Shown: positions 22,618-35,087, counted from the stretch's first letter. The stretch is DNA of 64,000 bases from Coenobita brevimanus (GCA_032717465.1 CM064669.1:42725853-42789852), one strand, 5' to 3'. Notes: generated by a model from the sequence alone, not told the origin. Numbers and translations are program-made.

Positions 22618-23375
22618 TCAGAAGAGAGAGAGCGGGAGATGGTGTGGAAGTGGAAGAGTGGGAGGGAGATGGTGTGGAAGTGGAAATGGGAAGGAGATGG
22701 TGTGGAAGTGGAAGAGTGGGAGGGAGATGGTGTGGAAGTGGAAGAGTGGGAGGGAGATGGTGTGGAAGTGGAAGAGTGGGAGGGAGATGGTGTGGAAGTG
22801 GAAGAGTGGGAGGGAGATGGTGTGGAAGTGGAAGAGTGGGAGGGAGATGGTGTGGAAGTGGAAGAGAGAGAGGTAGATGGTGTGGAAGTGGAAGAGTGGG
22901 AGGGAGATGGTGTGGAAGTGGAAGAGTGGGAGGGAGATGGTGTGGAAGTGGAAGAGTGGGAGGGAGATGGTGTGGAAGTGGAAGAGTGGGAGGGAGATGG
23001 TGTGGATGTGGAAGAGTGGGAGGTAGATGGTAGGGAAGTGGAAGAGTGGGAGGGAGATGGTGTGGAAGTGGTAGAGTGAGAGGGAGATGGTGTGGAAGTG
23101 GAAGAGTGGGAGGGAGATGGTAGGGAAGTGGAAGAGTGGGAGGGAGATGGTGGGGAAGTGGAAGAGTGAGAGGGAGATAGTATGGAAGTGGAAGAGTGGG
23201 AGGGAGATAGTATGGAAGTGGAAGAGTGGGAGATGGTGTGGAGGAGTGGGAGGGAAAAGTGTGGAAGTGGAAGAGTGGGAGGGAGATAGTGTGGAAGTGG
23301 AAGAGTGGGAGGGAGATGGTGTGGAAGTGGAGGAGTGGGAGGGAGATGGTATGGAAGTGGAAGAGTGGAGGGGGG
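22618..23375. repeat. 30-bp minisatellite, about 25 copies (copy A)
   Basis: Unit contains GAGTGGGAGGGAGATGG then TGTGGAAGTGGAA. Period is exactly 30 bp over most of the array, so three frames on each strand stay open (for example STSTPSPSHS on minus, VEVEEWEGDG on plus). The homologous array at 62717-63000 has only about 9-10 units. Confidence 0.95.
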
Positions 23376-23579
23376 AAACTGGTGACTGTTGGAGAGGAGA
23401 TGTGTGGAGAGGAGGGAGGGATATATGTGGAAGCGAAAGACAGGAGGGGAAATACTGGCCGAAAATACGTATGGAAGGATCGAAGAGGAGAAGGAGATCG
23501 AGAGAAAATGGAAGACCAAGAGAAAGAGTGAGTGGAAGTGGAGAATGAAGGATAACTGTAGAGGGTAGGATAAATATGC

Positions 23580-23634
<55 letters not shown>
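23580..23634. repeat. (GA)n microsatellite, right edge of duplication
   Basis: About 27 GA units. Homology with copy B ends in this tract (63271-63305). Confidence 0.97.
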
Positions 23635-23636
<2 letters not shown>

Positions 23637-23639
23637 GAC

Positions 23640-25361
23640 TAGTCAATTAAATCTGCGTCTAGCTGCCAAAGCTAGACTAAAAAAAAAATAAAGAATAAAA
23701 AAAAAAACACACACACACTGGCACCCACAATCAAAGGGCAGGAAACAGGACAAGCACACACAATGACAGACGCAACAAACACACAAGGAACAATGCCAAT
23801 ATGGGCTAAAAAAGCGTGGACTTAATACTAACAGTTGACGACCCCTATAACACACACACACATACACAGGCACACAGACCTAACAAAACAGCAACAAATA
23901 ACAATGGAAATTGTTTTAAACCAAGAGCGCTATGAAGTTTATTCTGTTTTATTTTTGCAACCAGCATGTGAATTTATCTCCATTTTCGGCTTCGGGACGA
24001 CCACATAGCTCTACAAGCGCCAATTGACTTCAGGAATGTGCGAGGGAAGTTAACGCACTTCTTCGTTACTGTTTATATTTCTCTTCTTGTTCAGGGGAAA
24101 GTTTTGATTCAAACAACACCACGCCCATACTGGTCAATCTATAAAGTCCATATTTATAGAGTTAACAAACTTTGCCCTGCCCAACCATCCAACACCGTCT
24201 GGCCTGATCCCGTCCACTACTCTCTACTCAAGCCATCCATTTTGTGCTCCCCTACGTTGTACATACACCTTATCGAGACGCCTATAACGCTGACCCTTAT
24301 ATGTATACTACCTCATCATGCCTCACCACACACCACCATCCTAACCCATCCCACTCTTTCCGTCCACATATGAAGACTTCAATCGATATATCTCACCGAC
24401 AGGGATGACTTCTGACACACGCCTTTACGTGTATGACGCGGCGATCTCTGAGAACCCAAAGTACTTAAAAGATCCCGAAACATCGGAAGAGCTCTATCAT
24501 AAAAATTATTGCACTGACAGTCCTGACTACTGGCTCACACCTTCACGTGAGGGGGGACCCTGTGAGGGAAGTCATCACGTTCACCTCATAAAAGGAAGAT
24601 CCCGAGTCCGACTATCGTGCCGGTCAGACTTGGAGATTCAGTTTGCTCTCCCATGTACCCTGTTGACCCAGCAGTTCAACTGAGGAGCACGTATATGTTA
24701 GTAGATATTTCTGAATACAATTATACAGTATCATGCTAGCTTCTTCGATACAGTGACACCTTGTTCAGTTTTTCCTGCTGTATACACAAGGTTCCATTCC
24801 ACCCAGGAGAAATATTTCTAACTTGAGAAATTCTGAATAACGTTTACTAATCTCTCCACCACCAGCTGGCACTCCTAAATTAAAGGGAGTGGTAGAAGCA
24901 AGGATAACAAAAATGAATTACTGAAGTCATTAACAGATACCGGTATGCCTTTAGCAACTTATTGAGTATGCTGTTAACCGCCTTCTGGAAGAGAGATCGT
25001 TTCTTTGGTTTTAACTAATTTCAAATTATCCTACTTCGCTTACAGGACGCCACTTCGTGGAGCAATTACCAAAGGCCATAACTGGGTACCCTTAACAGCG
25101 ATGAAAGGAAGAATATGGTATTTAAGGTGGCAAATCTGATGAAAAGGGAAAACAGGGATGCCATAGGTGAGCAATGTGTGAAGAATTATGAGGGAAAGGT
25201 AGTAGTGCCACTGTAGTGGACAGTGGGGATATTAAAGACGATTGGAGAGAGCATTATAACCCGTTGTTTTGAATTCCAGTCACGAAAAATCTTTGGAAGT
25301 TAGTCTGATGCCTGTACTTATATGCAACACGCACAAAATATAAAAATACCAGATGTATATG

Positions 25362-25364
<3 letters not shown>
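23640..25364. other. Unassigned non-coding stretch
   Basis: 23690-23880 is A-rich with CACACA words. 24180-24370 is C/A-rich (CACCACCATCC). An open frame of 92 codons at 24405-24683 (+) has ordinary amino-acid composition (PETSEELYHKNYCTDSPDY) but no family I recognise, no partner exon and no repeat relative here. Confidence 0.45.

Positions 25365-25442
<78 letters not shown>
25365..25442. repeat. (GT)n microsatellite
   Basis: About 39 uninterrupted GT units. Confidence 0.97.
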
Positions 25443-25445
<3 letters not shown>

Positions 25446-27060
25446 ATCAAAGCCAGTACTTACAATAACGCCTGTGTACACCTGCCGTAGTCTGTACATA
25501 CCTGGAAAGTGAGACAGACTAATTAAACATAAGTAAATAATTTGTGACATATACGGCCGTCTTCTCACAGCTTGAACCACAAAGGGGAAGGCAAGCCCAT
25601 AATTCCTGACGATTACTTATACGAACCTTATGATTACATGATTTGTTTAGCCTGCATCCCACATCACTGGGTGCAGCCAGGCTTTATAGAGACACCAAGC
25701 ACGTTTTATCTTCGTCAGGGGCTCCAGAAATTGTTGTGAAATATGTACCGTTTGCCTTCTCCTTCGCGGTATCATTTCTAAGCATATGGCACGTAGGCCT
25801 GTACACAATAATATATATAAGATGCAAAAATCGAAGTACATAAATATGTACTTGATATATAAAACTATCTAACGCAAGTGGCATCCCAAAAATAACCGTA
25901 TATAAGATTTAATTCGCTATATGAGTGGCACGTCAGATTTTGACTTTTAACATCTTCAGCCTAAGTACGTTACTTTTAATTTAGTCTTGCTGCTGCCGAA
26001 CGTCTTCATTCCGTTTACTGGAGCACTTACATGGGCAGGGGGTTGACGAAGGCTATACCTAACCCGTCCAATGTGATTAGTAAATTCGTAGGAAGGTAAC
26101 AAGAGCAATATATACATGACGTCATCGCCTGAAGGGGTTAATCTTGAAGGCTCTGGAAACAAATATATCATTGATGATATGATGGGATTACAAATTTGTA
26201 GAAAGGTCTCAATAGATTCTTTCCTTCTTTTCCCTGTTCACAAGGAAGAGGAATCATGAACGTACAATACATATAACACCGACCGCTGTTGAGTTCTTGT
26301 TGAAGACTAAAGACTAACAAAGTAACTGCCTGCCTTAACTCCCTTACGGTAGGCACAACTCTAGTGTCATATTTCCACTAACGCCAGACAACTTTATTCA
26401 GGTGAAGGAGTGTGAGGAGCTGAGTTGATACGCAATTCCAGCTAACGCCAGACGATTTCATTCACCTGAGAAGTAAATATATTATACATAATTCTGGCTT
26501 ACGTCAGACGATTTCATTCGGGCTATGGAAATCACTGCAGCAGGAATTATTAAAAACTGTTACGGATGTCATTTTGATGCGTAACTGAGAACTTTGTATT
26601 TCACTCCCACCACCAGCAGATTATTTTCTTCATATAAAAGAAACCCACAGTTAAGGGTAAAGCGGCGCTGTTATTCTTTCTTCTGCACAAATTACAGATC
26701 CAGGATAGATTTCCTTACTACATTTTCTCCCCACCTGGGACATTCAGCTTTTGAAATGTGATAAGGCACCTTATAGCAAAAAAAAAAAAAAAAAAAAAAA
26801 AAGGCTCATTTTTAGTTCCTATTGTTTATTAAATTTTTAGGGACGAATTTTACAAGCTTTGAGTCTATCGTTTCTCCTTTCTCCATAAGTACAGGTGGTC
26901 CTGTTTGCGGTGTGATTCCAAAGGGCAGGAATATTTAACAAACACAGCCAGAAAAAAAATTACCGTAACAGTTTACAAAGACTACTGACACAGTAGAAGA
27001 TTAAGGGATGGACTAATTATGATAACCGAACTGTTTATGCAAATAAAATTGCTACGCTGA
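25443..27060. other. Non-coding with dispersed-motif copies
   Basis: Motif copies at 25950-26020 and a set of three at 26376-26395, 26443-26460 and 26500-26520 (CCAGACGATTTCATTC), spaced about 60 bp. An A-run lies at 26779-26802. No gene recognised. Confidence 0.55.
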
Positions 27061-27089
27061 TGCATCATCAATATTTTCCACCTCGCACG

Positions 27090-27935
27090 TGAAGATACTA
27101 CACAACACCACCACTACCATGTAGCATCACCACTACCATCACTAGCACCTCAACCATAACCGCAAGTGTAAAACACAATTACCACCACAGCCACACGGCA
27201 TCACCACCACGATAACTACCACACAACACCGCCAGCACCACAGCACCAGCACCACCATCACAGCCACAGAGCATCACCACAAACATATCATCACAAACAT
27301 ACCATCCCAAACACACCACAAACACACCACCACCATCACCACTACCACAACAATCACACAGCACCACCACAATATGACAATACCACCCTACCATCACAAC
27401 CACAAACCAGAACTACAACTAAACACCACTAACACAACCACACACCTCAACCACAATTAAACACCACCATCACAACCTTACCACCACAATCACACAGCAC
27501 CACCGCAACTACACAGTATCACCAGAGACACCACCACCATTACCAACACAACTACACAGCACCACCACTATCACAACTATATAGCACCACAACAACTACA
27601 CAGAATCGCCACAACCAAAGACCACCACCACTACCACACAGCATCGCCACCACCACCACTTTCACCACAACCACAAATCGCCACAACCATCAATACAACC
27701 TACATCACTATAACCATCATACAGCAACCACACAAAGCTACAACCACACAACACTACAACCAAGCCACACAACACAACCACACAACACTACAACCAAGCC
27801 ACACAACACAACCACACAACACTATAACCATCATACCACAACCACACAACACTATAACCATCATCACACCACAACCACGCAACACTACAACCACACAACA
27901 ACACAGCTACACAACCCCGTAGCCACACACAACAA
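27090..27935. repeat. ACC/ACA-rich low-complexity tract
   Basis: About 850 bp built from CACCACCA, CACAACAC and ACAACCAC words. Locally tandem at 27720-27900 with units such as CACACAACACTACAACCA. Confidence 0.85.
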
Positions 27936-28398
27936 CCCATTCCTTCCCTCGTCTACCTTCTCAACCTGTGTCGTTTCCTAAATATTCCCTCAAGTGTCAA
28001 GTCGTCGGCAAATCCAATACGTCAACTTGTCAAGGCTGTCAACGGTATTAATCCAATCATGTCAGAGGTACAGCGTTTGACACCCTCACTTTTATCCCCT
28101 TCCGCCACTTTGCTCACATGGAAAATTCTAACCCCCTTCGCCCCCACCCCCGGCCCGCCCACCTCTCTTCGTTCAAACCTGATTGTATCCTTCCTTCATC
28201 CTAATCCCTTTACAACGAGGGAGGTCTCCTAGGCTGAAAAGACCGTATAAATGTTGCAATATTAAAATGAAAATTTTTACAATCATTCTGAACGTGATCA
28301 ATACAGGAAACTGTTTCTAAGCCGCTGTATTTGTAAATACTGCTCCGTTATTTTACTGTTCACCTACTTCCCCATCCACACATCCAAACAATCACCTT

Positions 28399-28403
28399 GC
28401 GCG

Positions 28404-28451
<48 letters not shown>
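28399..28451. repeat. (GC)n(CA)n microsatellite
   Basis: Seven GC units run into about 20 CA units, both alternating purine-pyrimidine. Confidence 0.97.
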
Positions 28452-28452
<1 letters not shown>

Positions 28453-29440
28453 TCAGTCGCGTCGTCACTCTAAAGCATTAACATTGTCCCCTTCTTCCCT
28501 TCTCTCTTTACCTACTCCTCGACACTCCCAGGAATTCCACTCCACCTGTCTCAATCTATTTCAGATTCATATACAAAATCCACACTATTTCCACTGACCC
28601 AGACTCACCTTTTGAACCTCAACACCCAACTCCACTCATGACGCTCAAATCATTTTCCCCTACCAAGCCCCCTCTACCTATGTTAACGTCACATACCTCA
28701 TGCCACTATGAACCACCCCATTCCACCCTAACACACTCCACCGCAGCATTAAGCTCCCCCCTCCACCCCCCATACTGTTCCAACTTATTTGTGTCCCTTC
28801 CCATGGCATAACTTCCAATCAGCAACCCTCCCATAATTCCTTACTTTCACCGCCTTTATCACATCCAAATCATTTCAACGCCTCATCTCCCCTCCAATTC
28901 CTCTCACTGCCCACCTCCTCCACAATTCCTTTCACAACCCCCCCCCCCTTCACACTACCCTTCCCCATACACCATCCTTCTTCACGCACCTCAATCCTTC
29001 ATACACCCTCCACATGCCACCATCCCTCATACACCATCTTCCCTCATACACTTCCTCATCATCCACCCTCGTGCACGCTCATATACTCCCCAACATTATA
29101 TGATACCCTGTCAGATTCAGACCCTCCCCCATACACTTCCTCATACACTCACTCAAAACTCCCAACATTCCATGAGACCACCACCCTCCTAATACACTCC
29201 TTCCCTCTTACATACACTCCCTTACTTTCTATAATATTGCAAACTCTTAAACTTCATCACCTTCAATGATACATCACTTTCCCTCATACTTCACCTTCCT
29301 TATTACGCTCCCTCTTATACCACACCAGCCTCTCTCATACACCAACACTCCTCATACACTACTCTCCTTTCCCTTATATACTCTCTCAGCCACCCTCCAT
29401 CAAGCCTTCCCTCATACATCGTCCTCCCCCATAGATCACC
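28452..29440. repeat. C/T/A-rich low-complexity tract
   Basis: Words such as CCTCATACACTCC dominate. It grades into the 29-bp tandem array that follows. No gene recognised. Confidence 0.75.
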
Positions 29441-29700
29441 GTTCCTCATACACTCCCACATACACCATCCTCCTTCATACACTCCCACATACACCATCCT
29501 CCCTCATCCACTCCCACATACACCATCCTCCCTCATCCACTCCCACATACACCATCCTCCCTCATACACTCCCACATACACCATCCTCCCTCATACACTC
29601 CCACATACACCATCCTCCCTCATCCACTCCCACATACACCATCCTCCCTTATACACTCCCATATCCACTACCCTCTCTCATACACTCCCATATACAGCAT
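29440..29700. repeat. 29-bp minisatellite, about 9 copies
   Basis: Unit contains CATACACTCCCACATACACC then ATCCTCCCT, with a TACACTCC/TCCACTCC variant. Period is 29 bp by position of TACACCATCC at 29461, 29490, 29519 and 29548. Confidence 0.9.
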
Positions 29701-30129
29701 CCAACCTTTTCTCCCAGCCTTCCCCTCTATCCGCCTCCTCCTTTTTTTCCAAGGACCTCGCTCTCATAAACTCTCCCATTGCATTCGTTCCATATGGCCT
29801 AACCACCTATATGCTATTCCATATTCCATTTATTAAAGAAAAAAAGTACTGAACATCTCGCTTTAATTTCTGCAATCAGCTGGCACGTTCTACTGGTTTA
29901 TTCTTGCAACCCCCACACGATTTTGTTAAGCTTGGTGAAGGCCCTTTGTAGCAATTTTTTTTTTTTTAATGTGTCCGACTCTGGGCATAGGCTTCACAGC
30001 CTGCTATCAAGGCCCAGCAGTCCTCCTACATACCATACACCTCTACATGTCACCACTTCGGCGCTAACACCCACCGTCCATATTGAATACATGCTAGGGC
30101 TGTCTCATACAGGACTGGTGTATTGGTAT

Positions 30130-30290
30130 TAGCGGGGGTATTTTACGACATGTCGGCGGGTCTTCTGGTAGATCAGTAAAGCCTGATTTTAATGAAATTC
30201 AAATCCTTAAACTGTTCCCTGCCCCAGCCAGGATTCGAACCTGGGTCCGTTAGGACTACAGGCCACCTTTCTAAATGGGTGCAAAAAACT
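30130..30290 (-). repeat. tRNA-derived SINE remnant
   Basis: The minus strand carries GGTGGCCTGTAGTCC, then a perfect B box GGTTCGAATCC (30231-30241) within CCCAGGTTCGAATCCTGG, which folds as a T arm. No matching acceptor stem or anticodon arm was found, so a functional tRNA is unlikely. The tail side (30130-30215) is non-tRNA sequence. Confidence 0.5.
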
Positions 30291-30378
30291 CTCTAATCCT
30301 CCAGTTTAAAAAGTCTGAACATAGTGTAAACAAAATAAAATAGTACGTCATGGATTTGCAGGGTTAAATGACCATTTT

Positions 30379-30512
30379 AACCCCTTCTGTACGATAACGT
30401 CTGCATTACTGTTAATTTCTTTCTACCACCACCCTATTTAAACTTCAAGCATCCTCTAATAAAATGACGTCTTTATTTTATTCCTGCTGTCTCTAGACCA
30501 ATTTAATTACCA
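30379..30512 (+). repeat. Dispersed decapod motif copies
   Basis: AACCCCTTCTGTACGATAAC at 30379 and ATGACGTCTTTATTTTATTC near 30463, ending CTGTCTCTAGACCAATTTAA. Copies of the short unit seen throughout the window. Confidence 0.6.
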
Positions 30513-30890
30513 TAACCCCTTCACTGCCATGGCATCATTACCCTTCACTGCCATGGCATCATTACCCTTCACTGCCATGGCATCATCACCCTTCACTGTC
30601 ATGGTATCATTACCCTTCACTGCCATGGCATCATTACCCTTCACTGTCATGGCATCATTACCCTTCACTGCCATGGCATCATTACCCTTCACTGCCATGG
30701 CATCATTACCCTTCACTCCCATGGCATCATTACCCTTCACTGCCATGGCATCATCACCCTTCACCTTAACCCCTTCACTGCCATGGCATCATTACCCTTC
30801 ACTGCCATGGCTTCATTACCCTTCACTGCCATGGCATCATTACCCTTCACTGCCATGGCATCATTACCCTTCACTGTCATGGCATCAATA
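30513..30890. repeat. 24-bp minisatellite, about 15 copies
   Basis: Unit CTTCACTGCCATGGCATC plus ATTACC. Each unit contains the palindrome TGCCATGGCA. The array is broken once at 30758-30775 where the parental form TTAACCCCTTCACTGCC reappears. It ends at 30890 and passes directly into TGCTACTGCCGGACCATTTT, which matches the rest of the dispersed motif. 24 bp is a multiple of three, so octapeptide frames stay open on both strands without meaning. Confidence 0.95.
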
Positions 30891-31067
30891 CTTACTGCTT
30901 GCTACTGCCGGACCATTTTACTAAGTTATGGAAAGTCTCGTAGTAGGAAAGAATTTCATGACCTTTACAACCAGACGTCTCTGCCAAGCTGTATAAAACC
31001 AGCCGCAAGTAACAAGAGCAAATAAAGGCGTCGTCAGGATACTGAACAGGTTAATCTCTTTATTTCC

Positions 31068-31135
31068 ATGACGTATTTATCTTATTCCTCCTACCCCCAC
31101 ACCATGTTATTCTGCTTGATACAGACTTCTCCAAC
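31068..31135 (+). repeat. Dispersed decapod motif copy
   Basis: CCATGACGTATTTATCTTAT followed by ATGTTATTCTGCTTGATACA. It lies between the two minisatellites. Confidence 0.5.
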
Positions 31136-31145
31136 TGGAAGGGTT

Positions 31146-31640
31146 ATAGCCATAAGTAACCCGTTCACTACAAGACAGCCATAAGTAACCCGTTCACTAC
31201 AAGACAGCCATAAGTAACCCGTTCACTACAAGACAGCCATAAGTAACCCGTTCACTACAAGACAGCCATAAGTAACCCGTTCACTACAAGACAGCCATCA
31301 GTAACCAGTTCACTACAAGACAGCCATAAGTAACCCGTTCACTACAAGACAGCCATAAGTAACCCGTTCACTACAAGACAGCCATAAGTAACCCGTTCAC
31401 TATAAGACAGCCATAAGTAACCCGTTCACTGCAAGACAGCCATCAGTAACCGTTCACTACAAGACAGCCATCAGTAACCCGTTCACTACAAGACAGCCAT
31501 CAGTAACCGTTCACTACAAGACAGCCATCAGTAACCCGTTCACTACAAGACAGCCATCAGTAACCCGTTCACTACAAGACAGCCATCAGTAACCCGTTCA
31601 CTACAAGACAGCCATCAGTAACCCGTTCACTACAACACGT
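31146..31640. repeat. 29-bp minisatellite, 17 copies
   Basis: Unit AGTAACCCGTTCACTACAAG plus ACAGCCATA. The left part mostly carries CATAAG and the right part (from about 31440) only CATCAG, with one stray CATCAG unit at 31297. Two right-hand units lack one C. The last unit continues into ACGTCTCCATAAAGCTGAAT, i.e. into the dispersed motif. Confidence 0.95.
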
Positions 31641-31859
31641 CTCCATAAAGCTGAATACAATCGTCAGGAACCAGCAAGCGTAATAAACTAAGACGTCAAT
31701 GTCGCGAATGCATAAAAAATGACGACTGAAGGGGTTGGTACAGTTACATGACGTTCCTTTAATACTTTTAGCCCGATTTTACTACGCTTGGCACAAACTT
31801 CTCGACCTAAAGGTGTTAGAAATGGCCTTCAATAATTCATTAACTATGGTCCTTCTATT

Positions 31860-32231
31860 CTACCGAGTCACTTTAGGTGTGGTTCCTTCAGCACTATGAC
31901 CGCCAGTGATGCTGCCACATCTAGTCCAGGGAAGCCAACATTTTCTTTTTTTCATTTCTTTCCTTTCGTAGAATGCCAAGACGGTTCTTCTAAGAACATA
32001 CTTGTCAAAGGCATCGAAATTCATCACAATTGGAGGGCGACTTTTTGTTGGTGAAGAGAATGCAGGCTCTTGTGGAAAATCCTGTTTGCTACAAGCTTTA
32101 TTTAATTTACAGTAGATTCTCATGACTGTCCTTTCGCTCATGTTGGTGGCTTTGGCTGTCTGTTCAAGTGTTTTTGAGGGATCTATTAATGGTCCTCTGT
32201 TTGCCTTTTCTTCTAGGAAATATTTATTCAC
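31860..32231 (-). pseudogene. DDE transposase N-terminal (HTH) fragment
   Basis: 123 codons. The first ~45 residues contain a helix-turn-helix of the kind at the N terminus of IS630-Tc1-mariner/DDE_3 transposases (TLEQTAKATNMSERTVMRI). It is followed by a basic linker (SSPTKSRPPIVM) and FDKYVLRRTVLAFYERKEM, the second half of the DNA-binding region. After KEM the frame degrades, and no DDE catalytic motifs follow on this strand. In a live element this domain would bind the terminal inverted repeats. No inverted repeats around it were recognised. It is not a copy of the transposon at 35-38.6 kb, although the domain layout is alike. Confidence 0.65.
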
Positions 32232-34000
32232 ATTGGAAAAACTTTCTTTTGCTTAGCTGTGAGTTGAAGGATATACGTCCATGGCGGGGTATTGCTACTA
32301 AGTGACCCAGGTCACGGCCTCACAGGGTCAGGCCGCAAGACTTGCCAACGTCGCAAAAACAACGCCGCCAAGTGTTATGAAATTTATACAAAGTCACTGT
32401 TTTCATCGTCAAAAAGAGAATCATTCATAATAACTTTTATAGCTTCTTTTTATACATGAATCTATACAAAGTATTTAAAATACATTTACAAGTAATTAAC
32501 TGCTAAAAATAAGAGACTTGTTATTTATAATTACAGATTTGGCATTTACGCATTCTTTACACTCATTAGCCGACCGCACCCAAATTGACTTGAGAGGATG
32601 GAAACACTTTAACCGAAATATGCCGAGTAAATCAACTGGTGAAAAAAAAAAAAAAAAATACATCCTCGTGCTGATGTCTGGGTCAACTTTCATTCCAAGA
32701 GATGGAAAAGAAAAAGAAAATTACAAACAACCTAACCCTTTCAAACCCATGATATCTTTTGCATCTGTTTTCTTTCTTTCACCAGACCATTTGACTCAGC
32801 ATAGAGGACACTTTCCCAAATGGATGGGTTTGATGCAGCCTTCCTTACGCCCAACACTGCTAAACATCATTCCGAAGCTGAGTAAATTCGTCTGTATGTG
32901 TTAAGAACAAATATTGACAAGTACATGGGACGGAAGATGTTTAGGTTCCTCCTAAACTAAATAAAACAGACAGCAGTAAGAATACAGTAAAAATGATGTC
33001 ATTATGTTAAAGGAGGTAACCTTTTCAGTACCAGGACGACTTATTTAATATGCTTGTGTTACCTTGATTTTTTTTTTCTTTTTTGCCACTAGAAAAGACT
33101 TTCTTATACTGAAGGAAATAAAGGAGGATGTACCTAACCGAGCAGAAAAAAAAAATAAAATAAAGTGGGGAATTTGGGAGAATACATTTTTAAAAAGAAC
33201 GTCATGGCCTTGTCGGAGTCAAGCCACTGAATACGATGTCGCCTGTTGCTTGCTACCAGCTGACACTTTTTTCAACTTACGGAAGACAGAAGAAAAGGCA
33301 TAAATCAATGAGCAGTTGTCAGTCTTGCCATACATATATCTGATTGAGAAGCGCTTCACTTTTTATGCTAACACCACACCATTTTATTCAGCTTAGGAAA
33401 TACCCACGGATAAGCCTACGAGCAGGAACCAGTCTGAGATCCATATGGTACGATGATTTCGTTTCTTGCTGCCTCCAGACGAATCTATTACAGAGAGGCC
33501 ACGGGAAAAAGAAGATTGTTTTACACGAAACAGCCTACCCATAAATCAGGTTTAGCTAAGGCTTCGTTTATTCCTGATACCTTCGGAGGATTTATTCAAC
33601 TATGGAAAGACCGAGGGACGAAAACATTCTACGAGCAGCTTAACTTCTCCATTAATATGGAGGCTTCTAAACTTGAAAAAAGAAATAAAAACTAAAAGCA
33701 GCGAGGATAAAATGAATAAGAGATAATGGTGTTGAATTAAACAGACAGCTTAACTGAAATGCACGTAGTCTAACGACACCTGCTTTAGTGTATATACCTG
33801 CTACCTCCTTAAGGTTTTATGCAACGTAGAAATTATCAAAGGGAAAGAGAATGAAAGAAGTTTTGAGAAACTGCCAACCTGCGATCATTATGGCAGTTAA
33901 TACCAATTACTTCCATAAGTCTTTTTTTTTTCCCTATGAAAGACCCGGTAAAGCAAAATGAAAAAAATATATATATATGGGTGTAACAGCCGATCCTGCG
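32232..34000. other. Non-coding with dispersed-motif copies
   Basis: Motif matches at 33020-33110, 33223-33285, 33448-33500 and around 33590 (GGATTTATTCAACTATGGAA). Short A-runs at 32642-32658 and 33148-33156. No gene recognised. Confidence 0.55.
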
Positions 34001-34244
34001 ACCCACATATCAGATTCAGTAAGGTTTCGTTTTCCGGTATCTCTCTCGTCGTCTGAGTCGGTCCCAAAAGGAAGCTATTTTATGGCTACCCCTTCTTATT
34101 GTACCTATGTATTTTTCCTCCTTGTTTTTTTTTCTTCTTCTTTTTAACTGTTTTACTCTGTTTACTGTATGCGTGCACACTGTGTCCACTGGCTTTCAAT
34201 GTCTGTTGTTACCAGCAGCGAAGAGAAGCTGGTACTGTTGTCAA

Positions 34245-34245
<1 letters not shown>
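33985..34245 (+). repeat. Dispersed repeat S, copy 1
   Basis: CAGATTCAG..AAG, TCGTTTTCCG, CTCTCGTC..CTGAGTCGG and TTTATGGCT recur in the same order at 48477-48600. The second copy continues to a poly(A) tail at 48785-48799, suggesting a LINE or SINE 3' end. Confidence 0.6.

Positions 34246-34247
<2 letters not shown>

Positions 34248-34307
<60 letters not shown>
34248..34307. repeat. (GT)n microsatellite
   Basis: About 29 GT units. Confidence 0.97.
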
Positions 34308-34311
<4 letters not shown>

Positions 34312-34541
34312 GTGAGTGTATTGTGTCTGCTTGTTTGTGTATGTTTACTGTGTTCTATTATCATATTACTCCTTATTTGCTTGAAATGTTTTATCTTTAT
34401 TGAGCATACAGTACATTTTAATTGTTTACTTCCTTATTATCTACATGTTTGTGTTTACTTACTGTCCATTCTCAGCTTACTGTTTTCCTGTTTATCGTTT
34501 TTATTTGTGTTTACTTCCCTGCTTGCTTTTATTATACCATT

Positions 34542-34588
<47 letters not shown>
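34542..34588. repeat. (GT)n microsatellite
   Basis: About 23 GT units. Confidence 0.97.
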
Positions 34589-34594
<6 letters not shown>

Positions 34595-35087
34595 AATGCC
34601 TAAGGATTGGGTGTCTCAATGGATGTGTGTTGTAAGAATGTGTGTTTTTGGTAATGGTGAGTAATGAGAGTGCACAATGCAGGGATGTCTATCCTCTATT
34701 GTTAACAATATCCAACTCAATCTTGCATCATCTTTGAACATACTTGTGGTTTTATCCTTTGGGGCTTTCTTCCTCTGTTTCTTCACCGCACTGCTGCACC
34801 TTAATCTCTTTTTCATCACTACTCCAATGGTCAGTGCTCGTCTAAACTGTCTGCTTGCATCTCTCCACTGCACGGCGGGCGCGTAGCAAATTCTCAACCC
34901 TTTCTGTTCAACTCTTCAATGCAAGAGTTAACTGTTACTCCCAGCCCTTAATGTATGCAACAGGCCAACTGTAGAACTGTCTTCGTCTGCCAATATTTCC
35001 TACTGCCTATGACCTCCAGTCTTTCAAAAGCAGTGTATCTAGGCATCTCGAAATGAACGGATCTTGAATTTGGCTCTCTGTCATCTA

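Noticed and set aside
30216..30290. Functional tRNA gene on the minus strand
   Set aside because: Only the T arm and B box are convincing. No acceptor stem pairing or anticodon arm could be built, and SINE-type sequence follows.
30513..30890. Octapeptide-repeat proteins on both strands (MASLPFTA type and its antisense)
   Set aside because: 24 bp is a multiple of three, so any frame without a stop stays open. There is no other sign of coding.
31146..31640. CRISPR-like array (29-bp repeats)
   Set aside because: The repeats are contiguous with no spacers, and the sequence is eukaryotic. It is a minisatellite.
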